A stretch of 64,000 bases of DNA from Actinomycetes bacterium (GTDB taxonomy: Bacteria; Actinomycetota; Acidimicrobiia; Acidimicrobiales; Acidimicrobiaceae). The position numbers were made by a program, and so were the translations under genes. Below, one piece after another: positions 8,132 to 16,244 of this stretch; the stretch's first letter is position 1; each line of letters begins with the position of its first letter. The stretch covers positions 1 through 64,000 of the forward strand of contig JAKARV010000007.1 in the NCBI GenBank assembly GCA_021819205.1, written 5' to 3'. The notes under the pieces were generated by a model. It worked only from the letters and a program-made list of their open reading frames with translations, made no database searches and had not been told where the DNA came from.

Positions 8132-9211
8132 TTAGGCGGTAGGCCGGTGCGCGGCACGGCGCAAGCGGTCGGCGACCGCAACGCCAAGGCCGTGGGCGGG
8201 TGGCACTTCTACGACCAGGATGTCGAGGGACTCTGAATCCGCCAGCCGCAGGTAGTGATAGAGTGACCGTGCGAGGATGCCAACGTCACCGCGCGCATTC
8301 CAACTCACCACCACCCCGGGAACTTCGGCGGGTGCCAACGTCAGCACCCCAACGCGCATGCCGTGCGAAGCCAGTGTTGCCGCTCGTCGGGTCGCCTCGT
8401 TTGCGCTGCATATCTCCAGCGGGGTGGTTGGAGCGTAATGGGATGCCAGTGTGCCAGGCGCCCGCACTGAAGTGTGCGTAGCGGGCAGTGGTTTACGCCC
8501 GAGCACTTGGGCAATGGCCTCGCTGCTAACGCCACCGGGTCGTAAAATGGTTGCTTCGTCGCCAACGAAGGCGACAATGGTTGACTCCACTCCCACTTCG
8601 CATTGTCCACCGTCGACGATCAAGCCGACCACTCCGGCCAACCCGTCGCAAACGTCGATGGCGCTTGTTGGACTTACCCGTCCGAAGCGGTTGGCCGACG
8701 GGGCTGCTAAACCCCCACCAAAGCCTTGAAGTATCCTCTGGATGACAGGATGGGATGGGATTCTCAGGCCCACCGTACTCAACCCACCTGTGACCACATC
8801 AAGGACCGGCGGCTGTCGCTCGAGAATCAACGTTAGCGGGCCAGGCCAGAACTCCTCTGCAAGGCGGTACGCCGCATCCGGGATGCACCGCGCCCAGTCG
8901 GCAAGGTTTGTTCCGCTCGCAAGGTGCACGATCAAAGGATGGTCGACAGGACGGCCCTTTGCGGCAAACACACGCGCCACAGCTCCGGGGTTCGAGGCAT
9001 CGGCGGCAAGGCCGTACACCGTCTCGGTGGGTACAGCGACGATGTTGCCAGCCCTTAGCGCGCTGATTGCCAGCGCGATAGAGCGGTCGCTAGAGTCGAT
9101 GACGCGCGTTCCGTCGCAATCGCCGACTCTCGGGTTGTGCTCGCTGGCGCTCTTTGCCGCCTTGCTTCGGTCGCGGTTTTCTTGGACTACGCCATGGGTT
9201 AGCCGAGGCAT
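8132..9211 (-). CDS. Threonylcarbamoyl-AMP synthase, Sua5 type
   Basis: A 359-residue Sua5/YrdC enzyme making threonylcarbamoyl-AMP from threonine, bicarbonate and ATP for tRNA t6A37 modification. The YrdC domain is clear: VAVPTETVYGLAADA, FAAKGRPVDHPLIVH, SANRFGRVSPTSA and VESTIV. A C-terminal Sua5 domain follows the linker around GTLASHYAPTTPLE, distinguishing it from single-domain YrdC. About 43 residues precede the conserved region. The ATG overlaps the end of the upstream histidine phosphatase gene by 13 bp and has GGAGAAG upstream, so the pair is an operon. Confidence 0.9.
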   Translation of the reverse strand: MPRLTHGVVQENRDRSKAAKSASEHNPRVGDCDGTRVIDSSDRSIALAISALRAGNIVAVPTETVYGLAADASNPGAVARVFAAKGRPVDHPLIVHLASGTNLADWARCIPDAAYRLAEEFWPGPLTLILERQPPVLDVVTGGLSTVGLRIPSHPVIQRILQGFGGGLAAPSANRFGRVSPTSAIDVCDGLAGVVGLIVDGGQCEVGVESTIVAFVGDEATILRPGGVSSEAIAQVLGRKPLPATHTSVRAPGTLASHYAPTTPLEICSANEATRRAATLASHGMRVGVLTLAPAEVPGVVVSWNARGDVGILARSLYHYLRLADSESLDILVVEVPPAHGLGVAVADRLRRAAHRPTA

Positions 9212-9849
9212 TCTTCTGCTTCTCCCGTTGGAGCTTGGCTCTTGCGCAGGGGAGTGTTGAACTGGAGTAGCGCCGGCGGTGCTCCAGGCGTGATTTGCAC
9301 CTGGTTGAGGTGGCAGTTGCGCACCGATTCGAAGCGGTTGCGATACTCCGTCAAGGGAAGGTTTAGGATTTGGCAGAGCGCGAGCCGAATCAGCGAATTG
9401 TGGCTTACGACCAGAATGCGCCCCCTGGGAAACTCGTGAACTATCTCACCAAGGACCGCGACAGCGCGTTGCGCCGCAGCTCGGAGATCCTCACCCCCTG
9501 GGAGGGGATGGGCCACCGGATCAGCTTGGAAGGCCGCTGCCTTCTGCGGGAACCGTTCCTCCAGCTCGTCCAGGGTGAGACCCTCTCCCACGCCGAAGCC
9601 AACCTCGTTCAGCCTCGCGTCAATTTTTAGCTCCAAGCCGGATGCTTTTGCACAGGGTGCAGCGGTGTCCAGGGAACGCCGGAGTTCCGAACACCACATC
9701 GCATCCAGGTTCGCTGAGCGGGCCCACCGTGCTAGCGCTTGGGCCTGGGTGCGGCCTTGGTGGCTGAGGTCGATGTCGGTTGAACCGGCGTAGCGATTCT
9801 CGAGGTGCCAAACCGTCTCTCCGTGGCGTACGAGGAATAGGTCAGCCAT
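9199..9849 (-). CDS. Histidine phosphatase (phosphoglycerate mutase-like)
   Basis: A 216-residue branch-1 histidine phosphatase. The catalytic LVRHGETVWHLENRYAGSTD sits at the N-terminus (His about residue 8), the second-half acid is near VGFGVGEGLTLDELEERF, and the second catalytic His is in ILVVSHNSLIRLALC. Members act on small phosphorylated metabolites (broad-specificity phosphatases, alpha-ribazole phosphatase, glucosyl-3-phosphoglycerate phosphatase) more often than as true mutases; the substrate cannot be assigned. An AAGGAG Shine-Dalgarno precedes the ATG. Overlaps the sua5 start by 13 bp. Confidence 0.85.
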   Translation of the reverse strand: MADLFLVRHGETVWHLENRYAGSTDIDLSHQGRTQAQALARWARSANLDAMWCSELRRSLDTAAPCAKASGLELKIDARLNEVGFGVGEGLTLDELEERFPQKAAAFQADPVAHPLPGGEDLRAAAQRAVAVLGEIVHEFPRGRILVVSHNSLIRLALCQILNLPLTEYRNRFESVRNCHLNQVQITPGAPPALLQFNTPLRKSQAPTGEAEECLG

Positions 9850-10381
9850 GCTTCGCTCCTTGCCTTATGACCTAGCCCGTTATTGGCCTTGTCCATACAG
9901 GATGATTTGAGATCGACGGCGCTGGTGATGCTCCGATGCCGCTTGTGACATCCTTGGGCAGCCCCCTCACTTCGTGGTGGTGGCGTCGGCCCTCCACCGT
10001 GATCCAAAGAATGCATCCCGGCTCCCGCTCAATCTTAGGCGGAACAACCAGTGGCGCTGCCCGGGATCTCGCCGCACGCCGGTCATCTCTTCCCAACGAG
10101 TACCGCCAACCCGGGCTCGGCAAGGCTCTTTCCTTTAGACACGATGTACATCTCATGAATAGTGTAGCGCAGCTCCTCCGATTGGGTAGACGCATTCTTT
10201 CGAAGCGCAAAGAGACAACCTGGCCAGACCTGCAATCGCTATCGAGCACCTTTCCAATGATTGCCGGTTTTAAAGCTGGGCACCAGTGATATCACGATGG
10301 CATCCTTGGCAAATAGTCAGCGCCTTGGCGTTTCTTCCTCTGACCCGAATAGCTACCAGCGAAACCGCCCTGCTCGGCCGG
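9850..10381. other. Intergenic tract without recognisable gene
   Basis: A 532-bp region between the start of the histidine phosphatase and the end of the aldehyde dehydrogenase. Open frames of 117-125 codons exist on both strands but match no family I know and lack clear ribosome-binding sites. I see no tRNA, terminator with T-tract or mobile-element end. Confidence 0.45.
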
Positions 10382-11815
10382 CTACTCCTTGCCGATGTAG
10401 CTCATAACGTGCTTGATCCGGGTGTAGTCTTCAAATCCGTACATGGAGAGGTCTTTTCCGTAGCCGGAGTGCTTGAAACCGCCATGAGGCATCTCGGCAA
10501 CGATGGGAATATGGGTGTTGACCCAGACCGCACCAAAGTCCAGCGCCCGGGAGACCCGCATCGCAGTTCCGTGGTCGCGGGTCCAGACGCTGGATGCAAG
10601 GCCGTACTCGACTCCGTTGGCGAGCGCAATCGCTTCCTCTTCGGTGTCGAATGGCTGGACGGTGATGATCGGGCCGAAGATCTCGTTCATGACAATCTCG
10701 TCGTTCCCTTGGAGCTGTGAGATGACTGTAGGGGCAAAGAAGTACCCCTTGGTTCCAACCCGATGGCCTCCGGTCTCCACTTTGGCGTAGGAGGGGAGCC
10801 GTTCGAGCAGGCCGCTGATCCGCTCGAATTGGCTGGCGTTGTTGAGCGGGCCGAAGAGGACGTCATCGTCGGAGGGTGAGCCAACCTTGGCGGCTGCCGC
10901 GGCCGCCGAGAGTGCGGCAACGAACTCATCGTGGGCGGAACGCTGCACCAGCACTCGGGCGGCGGCGGTGCAGTCCTGTCCGGCGTTGAAAAATCCGGCA
11001 ATCGAAATCCCCTCCGCTGCCTTGGCAAGGTCGGCGTCTGCAAAGACGATGACCGGTGCGTTCCCGCCGAGTTCAAGATGGACCCGCTTAAGATCGAGCG
11101 CTGCGGCCTGGGCGACCTCCCGGCCCGCCCGAACCGAGCCGGTGATCGCGACGAGCCGTGGCGTTGGGTCGGAGACCAGCTGCCTGCCGGTATCCCGGTC
11201 TCCGAGAACGACGTTGAGGACGCCCGGCGGGAAGAGCTCGCCGGCTAGGCGAGCGAGAATGGTGGTTGATGCCGGAGTCGTATCCGATGGCTTCACCACC
11301 AGGGTATTACCCGCCGCAAGGGCGGGAGCGATCTTCCAGACCGCCATCATCATCGGGTAGTTCCACGGCGTGACGGCAGCGCACACCCCAATTGGTTCCC
11401 GCCTGATAAAGGATGTGTGGTCAGCCATGTACTCGGCGGCGCTCTTCCCCTCCAAATTGCGGGCCGCAGCGGCGAAAAAGCGGATCTGATCGACCGTCGG
11501 AGGGATCTCTTCGCTTATCGTCAGTGCTTTGGGCTTCCCGGTGTTTCGGCACTCTGCCTCCACCAGTTCTTCGGCATTCGCCTCGATGGCGTCCGCAAGC
11601 CGAAAAAGGAGAAGGCTCCTCTCCGAAGGCGTCGACCAGCGCCAGCTCTCAAAGGCTTTCGCGGAAGAGGCAAATGCTCGTTGGATATCGTTTCCGTTGG
11701 AGGCTGGCGAAGTGCCATAGACCTCCCCGGTGGTTGGGTCGACGATCTTCAACTCCTGATCGGAGTCGGCGTCGACAAACTCTCCATCAATGAAGTTCTG
11801 GAACTTCTCGCTCAC
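10382..11815 (-). CDS. Aldehyde dehydrogenase, gamma-aminobutyraldehyde dehydrogenase-like
   Basis: A 477-residue NAD(P)-dependent aldehyde dehydrogenase. The N-terminus FIDGEFVDADSDQELKIVDPTTGEV, TPWNYPMMMAVWKIAPALAAGNT, the catalytic Glu in LELGGNAPVIVF and the catalytic Cys in FFNAGQDCTAAARV are all present. GQDCTA and the overall pattern favour the aminobutyraldehyde/betaine aldehyde group, which oxidises gamma-aminobutyraldehyde to GABA in putrescine breakdown. The GTG at 11815 has AAAGGAGG directly upstream. It is divergent from the Lrp regulator, with an AT-rich palindrome-filled region between them, and pairs with the aminotransferase downstream of lrp. Confidence 0.85.
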   Translation of the reverse strand: MSEKFQNFIDGEFVDADSDQELKIVDPTTGEVYGTSPASNGNDIQRAFASSAKAFESWRWSTPSERSLLLFRLADAIEANAEELVEAECRNTGKPKALTISEEIPPTVDQIRFFAAAARNLEGKSAAEYMADHTSFIRREPIGVCAAVTPWNYPMMMAVWKIAPALAAGNTLVVKPSDTTPASTTILARLAGELFPPGVLNVVLGDRDTGRQLVSDPTPRLVAITGSVRAGREVAQAAALDLKRVHLELGGNAPVIVFADADLAKAAEGISIAGFFNAGQDCTAAARVLVQRSAHDEFVAALSAAAAAAKVGSPSDDDVLFGPLNNASQFERISGLLERLPSYAKVETGGHRVGTKGYFFAPTVISQLQGNDEIVMNEIFGPIITVQPFDTEEEAIALANGVEYGLASSVWTRDHGTAMRVSRALDFGAVWVNTHIPIVAEMPHGGFKHSGYGKDLSMYGFEDYTRIKHVMSYIGKE

Positions 11816-12137
11816 TTGGCCTCCTTTGCGCTTTTGGACGGGTGCGCCGCGGCACCGGCACCTGGCCGACGGCAGCCCGATACCTGCTCTGTAGCATAAC
11901 TTAAACAAGTTATCAGTGTCTTTGCAAGCGATTACGCAAAAATGTTTTGCTATTGTTACGTAATCAATTGACTAGTGCAGTCAAAACGGTCAAAATAGTA
12001 ACAACACTGCCTAGCCTAGAGAAGCGGTCGGGAGGAGCAAGTTGCAGAGTAGCCGAAGAGGAAACGTTCGCGTGTTTTCTGCGGTGCGCGGCCAGGGCCC
12101 ACTTAGGACTGGCAGGGGCGCGGAGGGTGGCGGAGCC
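11816..12137. promoter_or_regulatory. Divergent control region with stacked inverted repeats
   Basis: A 322-bp region between the aldehyde dehydrogenase GTG and the Lrp-family start. Its 11890-12010 part is markedly AT-rich against the GC-rich surroundings. It holds three inverted repeats: TAACTT/AAGTTA (11897-11912), GCAAAA/TTTTGC (11936-11950) and GATTACG/CGTAATC (11930-11936 with 11959-11965), the second nested inside the third. This fits an operator cluster for the adjacent Lrp/AsnC regulator; binding is inferred. Confidence 0.55.
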
Positions 12138-12587
12138 TTGGTCACTCTTGACGAGACGTCGAAGCAGATTATTGAGCTGCTGCAACAGGATGGCAGGGCT
12201 TCCTACGCGGCGCTGGCAAAGGAGGTCGGACTCTCCGAGGCAGCAGTCCGGCAGCGGGTACAGCGGCTCATCGACTCAGGCGTGATGCAGATCGTGGCCG
12301 TGACCGATCCGACCATGGTTGGCTTCAACCGCCAGGCCATGATCGGCATCAAGGCGAAGGGAGATCTTCGCGCGGTCGCGAGACGTTGCGCCGAGGTTCC
12401 GGAGGTCGACTACGTCGTGATCTGCGCAGGCACTTACGACCTGCTCGTGGAAGTGGTGTGTGAGGACGATGATCACCTGCTTGCGTTGCTCAGCGAGCAT
12501 ATCCGGCAACTTGAGGACGTTGAAGAAGCCGAGGTATTTGTTTACCTGCGTTTGGAGAAGCAGACTTATAGCTGGGGCACGCGGTAG
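12138..12587 (+). CDS. Lrp/AsnC family transcriptional regulator
   Basis: A 149-residue feast/famine regulator: N-terminal winged helix (LDETSKQIIELLQQDGRAS, then LAKEVGLSEAAVRQRVQRLIDSGVM) and a C-terminal RAM effector domain with MIGIKAKGD, VICAGTYDLLVEVVCED and EAEVFVYLRL. The TTG at 12138 gives the normal family length; GGAG lies 2-5 bp and GGAGG about 11 bp upstream, so the start is not certain, and an in-frame ATG at 12042 would add 32 unrelated residues. It probably controls itself, the divergent aldehyde dehydrogenase and the downstream aminotransferase in response to an amino acid or amine. Confidence 0.88.
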   Translation: MVTLDETSKQIIELLQQDGRASYAALAKEVGLSEAAVRQRVQRLIDSGVMQIVAVTDPTMVGFNRQAMIGIKAKGDLRAVARRCAEVPEVDYVVICAGTYDLLVEVVCEDDDHLLALLSEHIRQLEDVEEAEVFVYLRLEKQTYSWGTR

Positions 12588-12685
12588 CCGCCTCGCCGTG
12601 AAGCGATTGGGCCCATGGCGAAATGCGATCGAACGGGACGCTGCGCCGGGGACATAAATCCGAGGGTCTTGAGATTAAGGAAGGA

Positions 12686-14050
12686 ATGATGGAGAACACC
12701 GATCTGTCTGAAGTGGCAAAGCGCCACCTGTGGATGCACTTTACCCGCATGGGTTCGTACCGGGAACACGAGGTCCCGGTGATGGTTCGGGGCGAAGGCG
12801 CCTACGTCTGGGACTCCAAGGGCAAGCGGTATCTGGATGGGCTTGCCGGCCTTTTCGTGGTTCAGGTGGGCCATGGCCGTACCGAGCTGGCACAGGCGGC
12901 AGCGAAGCAGGCCTCCGAACTTGCCTACTTCCCGCTTTGGAGCTACGCTCACCAGCCTGCGGTAGAGCTGGCGGAGCGCCTGGCGGCGATGGCGCCTGGT
13001 GACATAAATCGGGTCTTTTTCACAACCGGCGGCTCCGAGGCAGTTGAGTCCGCCTGGAAGCTGGCCCGACAGTACTTCAAGCTGATCGGACGTCCGGAGA
13101 AGACCAAGGTGATCTCGCGCAACCTGGCTTACCACGGGACCACCTTCGGGGCGCTATCCCTGACCGGTCTACCCGGGATCAAAGCTCCCTTTGAACCGCT
13201 GGTTCCTGGGGCGATCAAAGTCCAAAATACCGATCGCTATCGCTGCTTGGATTGCGCCGGTGAGAGCGCTTGCACCCTTGCGTGTGCGCGGGATATTCGC
13301 GAGCGCGTCGAGTACGAGGGGCCTGAGACGGTGGCGGCAATATACCTCGAGCCGGTCCAGAACGCCGGTGGTTGCTTCACCCCATCTCCAGGCTACTTCG
13401 AAGAGGTGCGGCGGATCTGCGATGAGTATGACATCCTGTTGGTCTCGGATGAGGTCATCACTGCTTTTGGCCGGCTTGGCCACTGGTTCGGAGCCGAACG
13501 CTACAACTACCAGCCGGATATCATCACCTGCGCCAAGGGGATGACCTCTGGATACTCTCCGATCGGGGCGATGCTCGCCTCCGACCGCCTGATGGAGCCG
13601 TTCCTGAAGGAGTCTAATACCTTCCTCCATGGGATTACTTTTGCCGGACACCCGGTTTCGGCCGCGGTTGCCCTGGCAAACCTGGATATCTTCGAACGCG
13701 ATGGGCTTCTCGACCACGTCAGGGAGAAAGAGCCGGAATTCCGGTCCAAGCTCGAGACGCTGCTGGATCTCCCGATTGTCGGCGAGATCAGGGGAGCCGG
13801 TTTCTTCTACGGTATCGAGCTGGTCAAGGACAAAGCGACGCGTGAGACATTTTCGAACGAGGAGTCGGAGCGGCTGCTTCGTGGTATCCTTACTCCGAAG
13901 TTGTTCGATCTCGGACTGATATGCCGGGCTGACGACCGCGGGGATCCGGTGGTCCAGCTGTCACCTCCGTTGATCATCGACACGCCGCAGTTCGACGAGA
14001 TCGTCGCGATTCTCCGTGACGCCTTTGAAACCGCTTGGAGTGCTCTGTAG
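12686..14050 (+). CDS. Class III aminotransferase (putrescine/omega-amino acid type)
   Basis: A 454-residue PLP-dependent aminotransferase of the putrescine/beta-alanine/GABA-pyruvate group. Landmarks: AYVWDSKGKRYLDGLAGLF, VFFTTGGSEAVESAWKLARQY, NLAYHGTTFGALSLTG, LLVSDEVITAFGRLG (PLP Asp) and ITCAKGMTSGYSPIGA (PLP Lys). A four-cysteine patch, CLDCAGESACTLAC, lies in the middle; similar Cys-containing loops occur in some omega-aminotransferases. AAGGAAGGA directly precedes two ATGs at 12686 and 12689; either could start the protein. With the divergent aldehyde dehydrogenase it would convert putrescine or another diamine to an aldehyde and then an omega-amino acid. Confidence 0.87.
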   Translation: MMENTDLSEVAKRHLWMHFTRMGSYREHEVPVMVRGEGAYVWDSKGKRYLDGLAGLFVVQVGHGRTELAQAAAKQASELAYFPLWSYAHQPAVELAERLAAMAPGDINRVFFTTGGSEAVESAWKLARQYFKLIGRPEKTKVISRNLAYHGTTFGALSLTGLPGIKAPFEPLVPGAIKVQNTDRYRCLDCAGESACTLACARDIRERVEYEGPETVAAIYLEPVQNAGGCFTPSPGYFEEVRRICDEYDILLVSDEVITAFGRLGHWFGAERYNYQPDIITCAKGMTSGYSPIGAMLASDRLMEPFLKESNTFLHGITFAGHPVSAAVALANLDIFERDGLLDHVREKEPEFRSKLETLLDLPIVGEIRGAGFFYGIELVKDKATRETFSNEESERLLRGILTPKLFDLGLICRADDRGDPVVQLSPPLIIDTPQFDEIVAILRDAFETAWSAL

Positions 14051-14099
14051 CAGCTGGATCGGCCGCCACGTGGCCCTCGGGTTGTAGAGGGGAGTGCAA

Positions 14100-16244
14100 G
14101 TGCGGCTGTTTCGAATCCGTGGAGGGCTGGAATACTACCGGCGTTCCGAGTTGGGCGACGAATCTGCGCTGGCTGAAAGGCTAATTGGAGGTGGATGGGG
14201 ACTCCATCCACCTCCGGCCGCCGATCTTGTCGGTGCTCTTGCCGGAGCCGCCACCGGCGGTTCGCGGGTCAAGTTTATCGATCTCGTGGTGGCCGCTCCC
14301 AAGTCGGTCTCGATCGCGTACGCTCTCGGTACCCCAGCGGTGCGGGAGCAGGTAGTAGGGGCGCATTTGGGGGCGGTCGAGGCCGCCATCTCGCTGATCG
14401 AGCGGATCGACTTAGCCGCGGAGGGGCGGGACGGTCGGCTGGAGGGAGGAGGGCTTCGAGGAGTCCAGTTTCTGCACCAGCTATCGAGGGAACTTGACCC
14501 TCATCTCCACTCCCACGTGGTTGTGGCTAACCGGATCTCCGCCTTCGGAGGCGAGCGTGCGATAGATCACTGGCGGATGTCGCGCACCCTACCCGCGTAC
14601 GAGCTTGCCTATCGGAGCGAACTCAAGCAGCGTCTCCTCCCCGCCGGAATTGCCCTGCAAGGTGAGGGGCTCGGCCGTCTCGAAGTTGAGGGTCAAGATT
14701 CGGAGCTGGTGCGGACCTTCTCCTCGCGCAGGTTGCAGGTTCTTTCCAGCGCACGCTCGGCTTCTCCGCGATCACGGCAGTTGGCAGCGCTAGAGACCCG
14801 GAGGGAGCGGGTATCGATCTCCCAGCCTGAGTTGGATCGGCTATGGCGAGCGAAGGCCCGCACGGCTCCGCCGGGGTGGCCTCGCGACGAGCCGCCGGTG
14901 CAACTTCGGATCCCAGACCCTTTTCTTGCGGAGCTGGCCAAACAGCTTTCAAGGTTTGAAACCGGGGTGGAAGGTGCTTTGTCGAAGACTCTGGCAGCGC
15001 TATTCCCCCCGGAAGTGGCTGCGGCCGTAGAGCGGGGCCTGCCAACTCGAATAGGCGATGAGCGGCTCAAACTGGACGGCTCTTTAGCCCGCGCCTACCG
15101 CAGGATTCCGTTGGAACGCCGCCTGGCAATGGCCGGTGCCGACCTTGATCGCGTTCACCTCCTTCCCGCTCGCTCGACTTCGGCGGCTGCAGTGCTCGAT
15201 GCCATCGCTGCCGCTGGGCATGGACGCCCGCTGAAGCTGATCGGGCGATCGCAACGGGAAGAGGAGTACCTGCGCTCCTTGGGACAGATTCCCGCCTTTG
15301 GGCGCGGCCTTGATGTCTTGGTGGACGCCGGGTCGATGCCGGCTAGCGATATCGCCGCGGTCTCAAGGAGCACGAAGATGGCGGTGATCGCTCCCGGCCA
15401 CGGCTCGTGCCGCCAGCCCTCGCCGGTCGTCGAGGTGACCGCTGCTCGCGGAAGCCTGTTTGTGAGCGAGCGTCCCGTCGATGTTTGGGGCGCATTCGTC
15501 AAAGAGGCCACCGCTTCGCTCCAAAGCGGCTCCGACCGCCAGTTTGTTGTTGACTCCGTGGGGTTAGTGAACCGGTTGCGTGGCGAGATCGCCGCCTCCC
15601 ATCCAGAGTTGGTCGTTGGAAGCGTCGGAAGCCGCCCTTTTTTCCGGGGAGAGCGCGTTGCTGGGCCGGGCGGCCGTCTCGGAAGGGTGATCTCGATCAC
15701 AAACGCCGTGGTCGAGATCGAAGACTCGTCGGGAGCGTGGAGCGTTCCGGCGTCTCGGCTCGAGTTTGCGTCGATTGGCGCGCGAAGCGCAACAACTCCT
15801 GCGCCTGCGGTCTCTTACTACGGGTCGAGGCGGCCCCCATTGGCAGGCAGCCTGTCCGTATACCTGTCCGCTCCGAGGAGCGGGGCCCTGGACCTCCTTG
15901 CTGGTGGGAGTTCCCGGGTGATAGTCGACGATGCCGCCGTCCAAAAGATCTCTGGCTACCGCCTCAGGGCTCTCGCGCTGGGCGGCGGAAGGGTTACCGG
16001 ACCGGCGGCTTTGCCGTTCTACCGGGCAAGAACTGCAGAGCAGGAGGTGATCCGGCTTTTCCAGCGGGTACACCAGCTGGGCATGGACGACCGCTCCGGG
16101 CACGACCGGGTGCTTGACGCTTATCTCGGCCGGGAGCGAAAGACGGGAGGCGGCGAGGGCAGGACCAGAGAGCTTCCCGGATTGGCGCTTGCTACAGCGG
16201 TGAGTTGGCATGCTTGGCTGGACGCAGACGCTCTTTCTTGGTGA
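14100..16244 (+). CDS. MobF/TrwC-family relaxase-like protein with degenerate helicase region
   Basis: A 714-residue protein with a TrwC-type relaxase domain in its first about 270 residues. The tyrosine pair is at Y12-Y13 (LEYYRRS), the family segment FIDLVVAAPKSVSIAYALG at about 59-77, and the HUH triad at H135, H137, H139 (DPHLHSH) followed by VVVANR. These are the residues that nick and covalently bind oriT in conjugation. The C-terminal half follows the TraI/TrwC helicase layout, but I find no Walker A P-loop, and the expected Asp-Glu of Walker B reads VLVDAGSM (about residue 400). A GERVAG..GRLGRVISI segment resembles the SH3-like part of RecD-type helicases. GTG 14100 is 6 bp from GAGGGGAG. 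It overlaps the convergent carboxyltransferase gene by 53 bp; no other conjugation gene is nearby. Confidence 0.75.
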   Translation: MRLFRIRGGLEYYRRSELGDESALAERLIGGGWGLHPPPAADLVGALAGAATGGSRVKFIDLVVAAPKSVSIAYALGTPAVREQVVGAHLGAVEAAISLIERIDLAAEGRDGRLEGGGLRGVQFLHQLSRELDPHLHSHVVVANRISAFGGERAIDHWRMSRTLPAYELAYRSELKQRLLPAGIALQGEGLGRLEVEGQDSELVRTFSSRRLQVLSSARSASPRSRQLAALETRRERVSISQPELDRLWRAKARTAPPGWPRDEPPVQLRIPDPFLAELAKQLSRFETGVEGALSKTLAALFPPEVAAAVERGLPTRIGDERLKLDGSLARAYRRIPLERRLAMAGADLDRVHLLPARSTSAAAVLDAIAAAGHGRPLKLIGRSQREEEYLRSLGQIPAFGRGLDVLVDAGSMPASDIAAVSRSTKMAVIAPGHGSCRQPSPVVEVTAARGSLFVSERPVDVWGAFVKEATASLQSGSDRQFVVDSVGLVNRLRGEIAASHPELVVGSVGSRPFFRGERVAGPGGRLGRVISITNAVVEIEDSSGAWSVPASRLEFASIGARSATTPAPAVSYYGSRRPPLAGSLSVYLSAPRSGALDLLAGGSSRVIVDDAAVQKISGYRLRALALGGGRVTGPAALPFYRARTAEQEVIRLFQRVHQLGMDDRSGHDRVLDAYLGRERKTGGGEGRTRELPGLALATAVSWHAWLDADALSW

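Noticed and set aside
14094-14096. GTG at 14094 as the relaxase start
   Set aside because: It directly abuts the GAGGGGAG sequence, leaving no spacer; GTG at 14100 has a proper 6-bp spacing.
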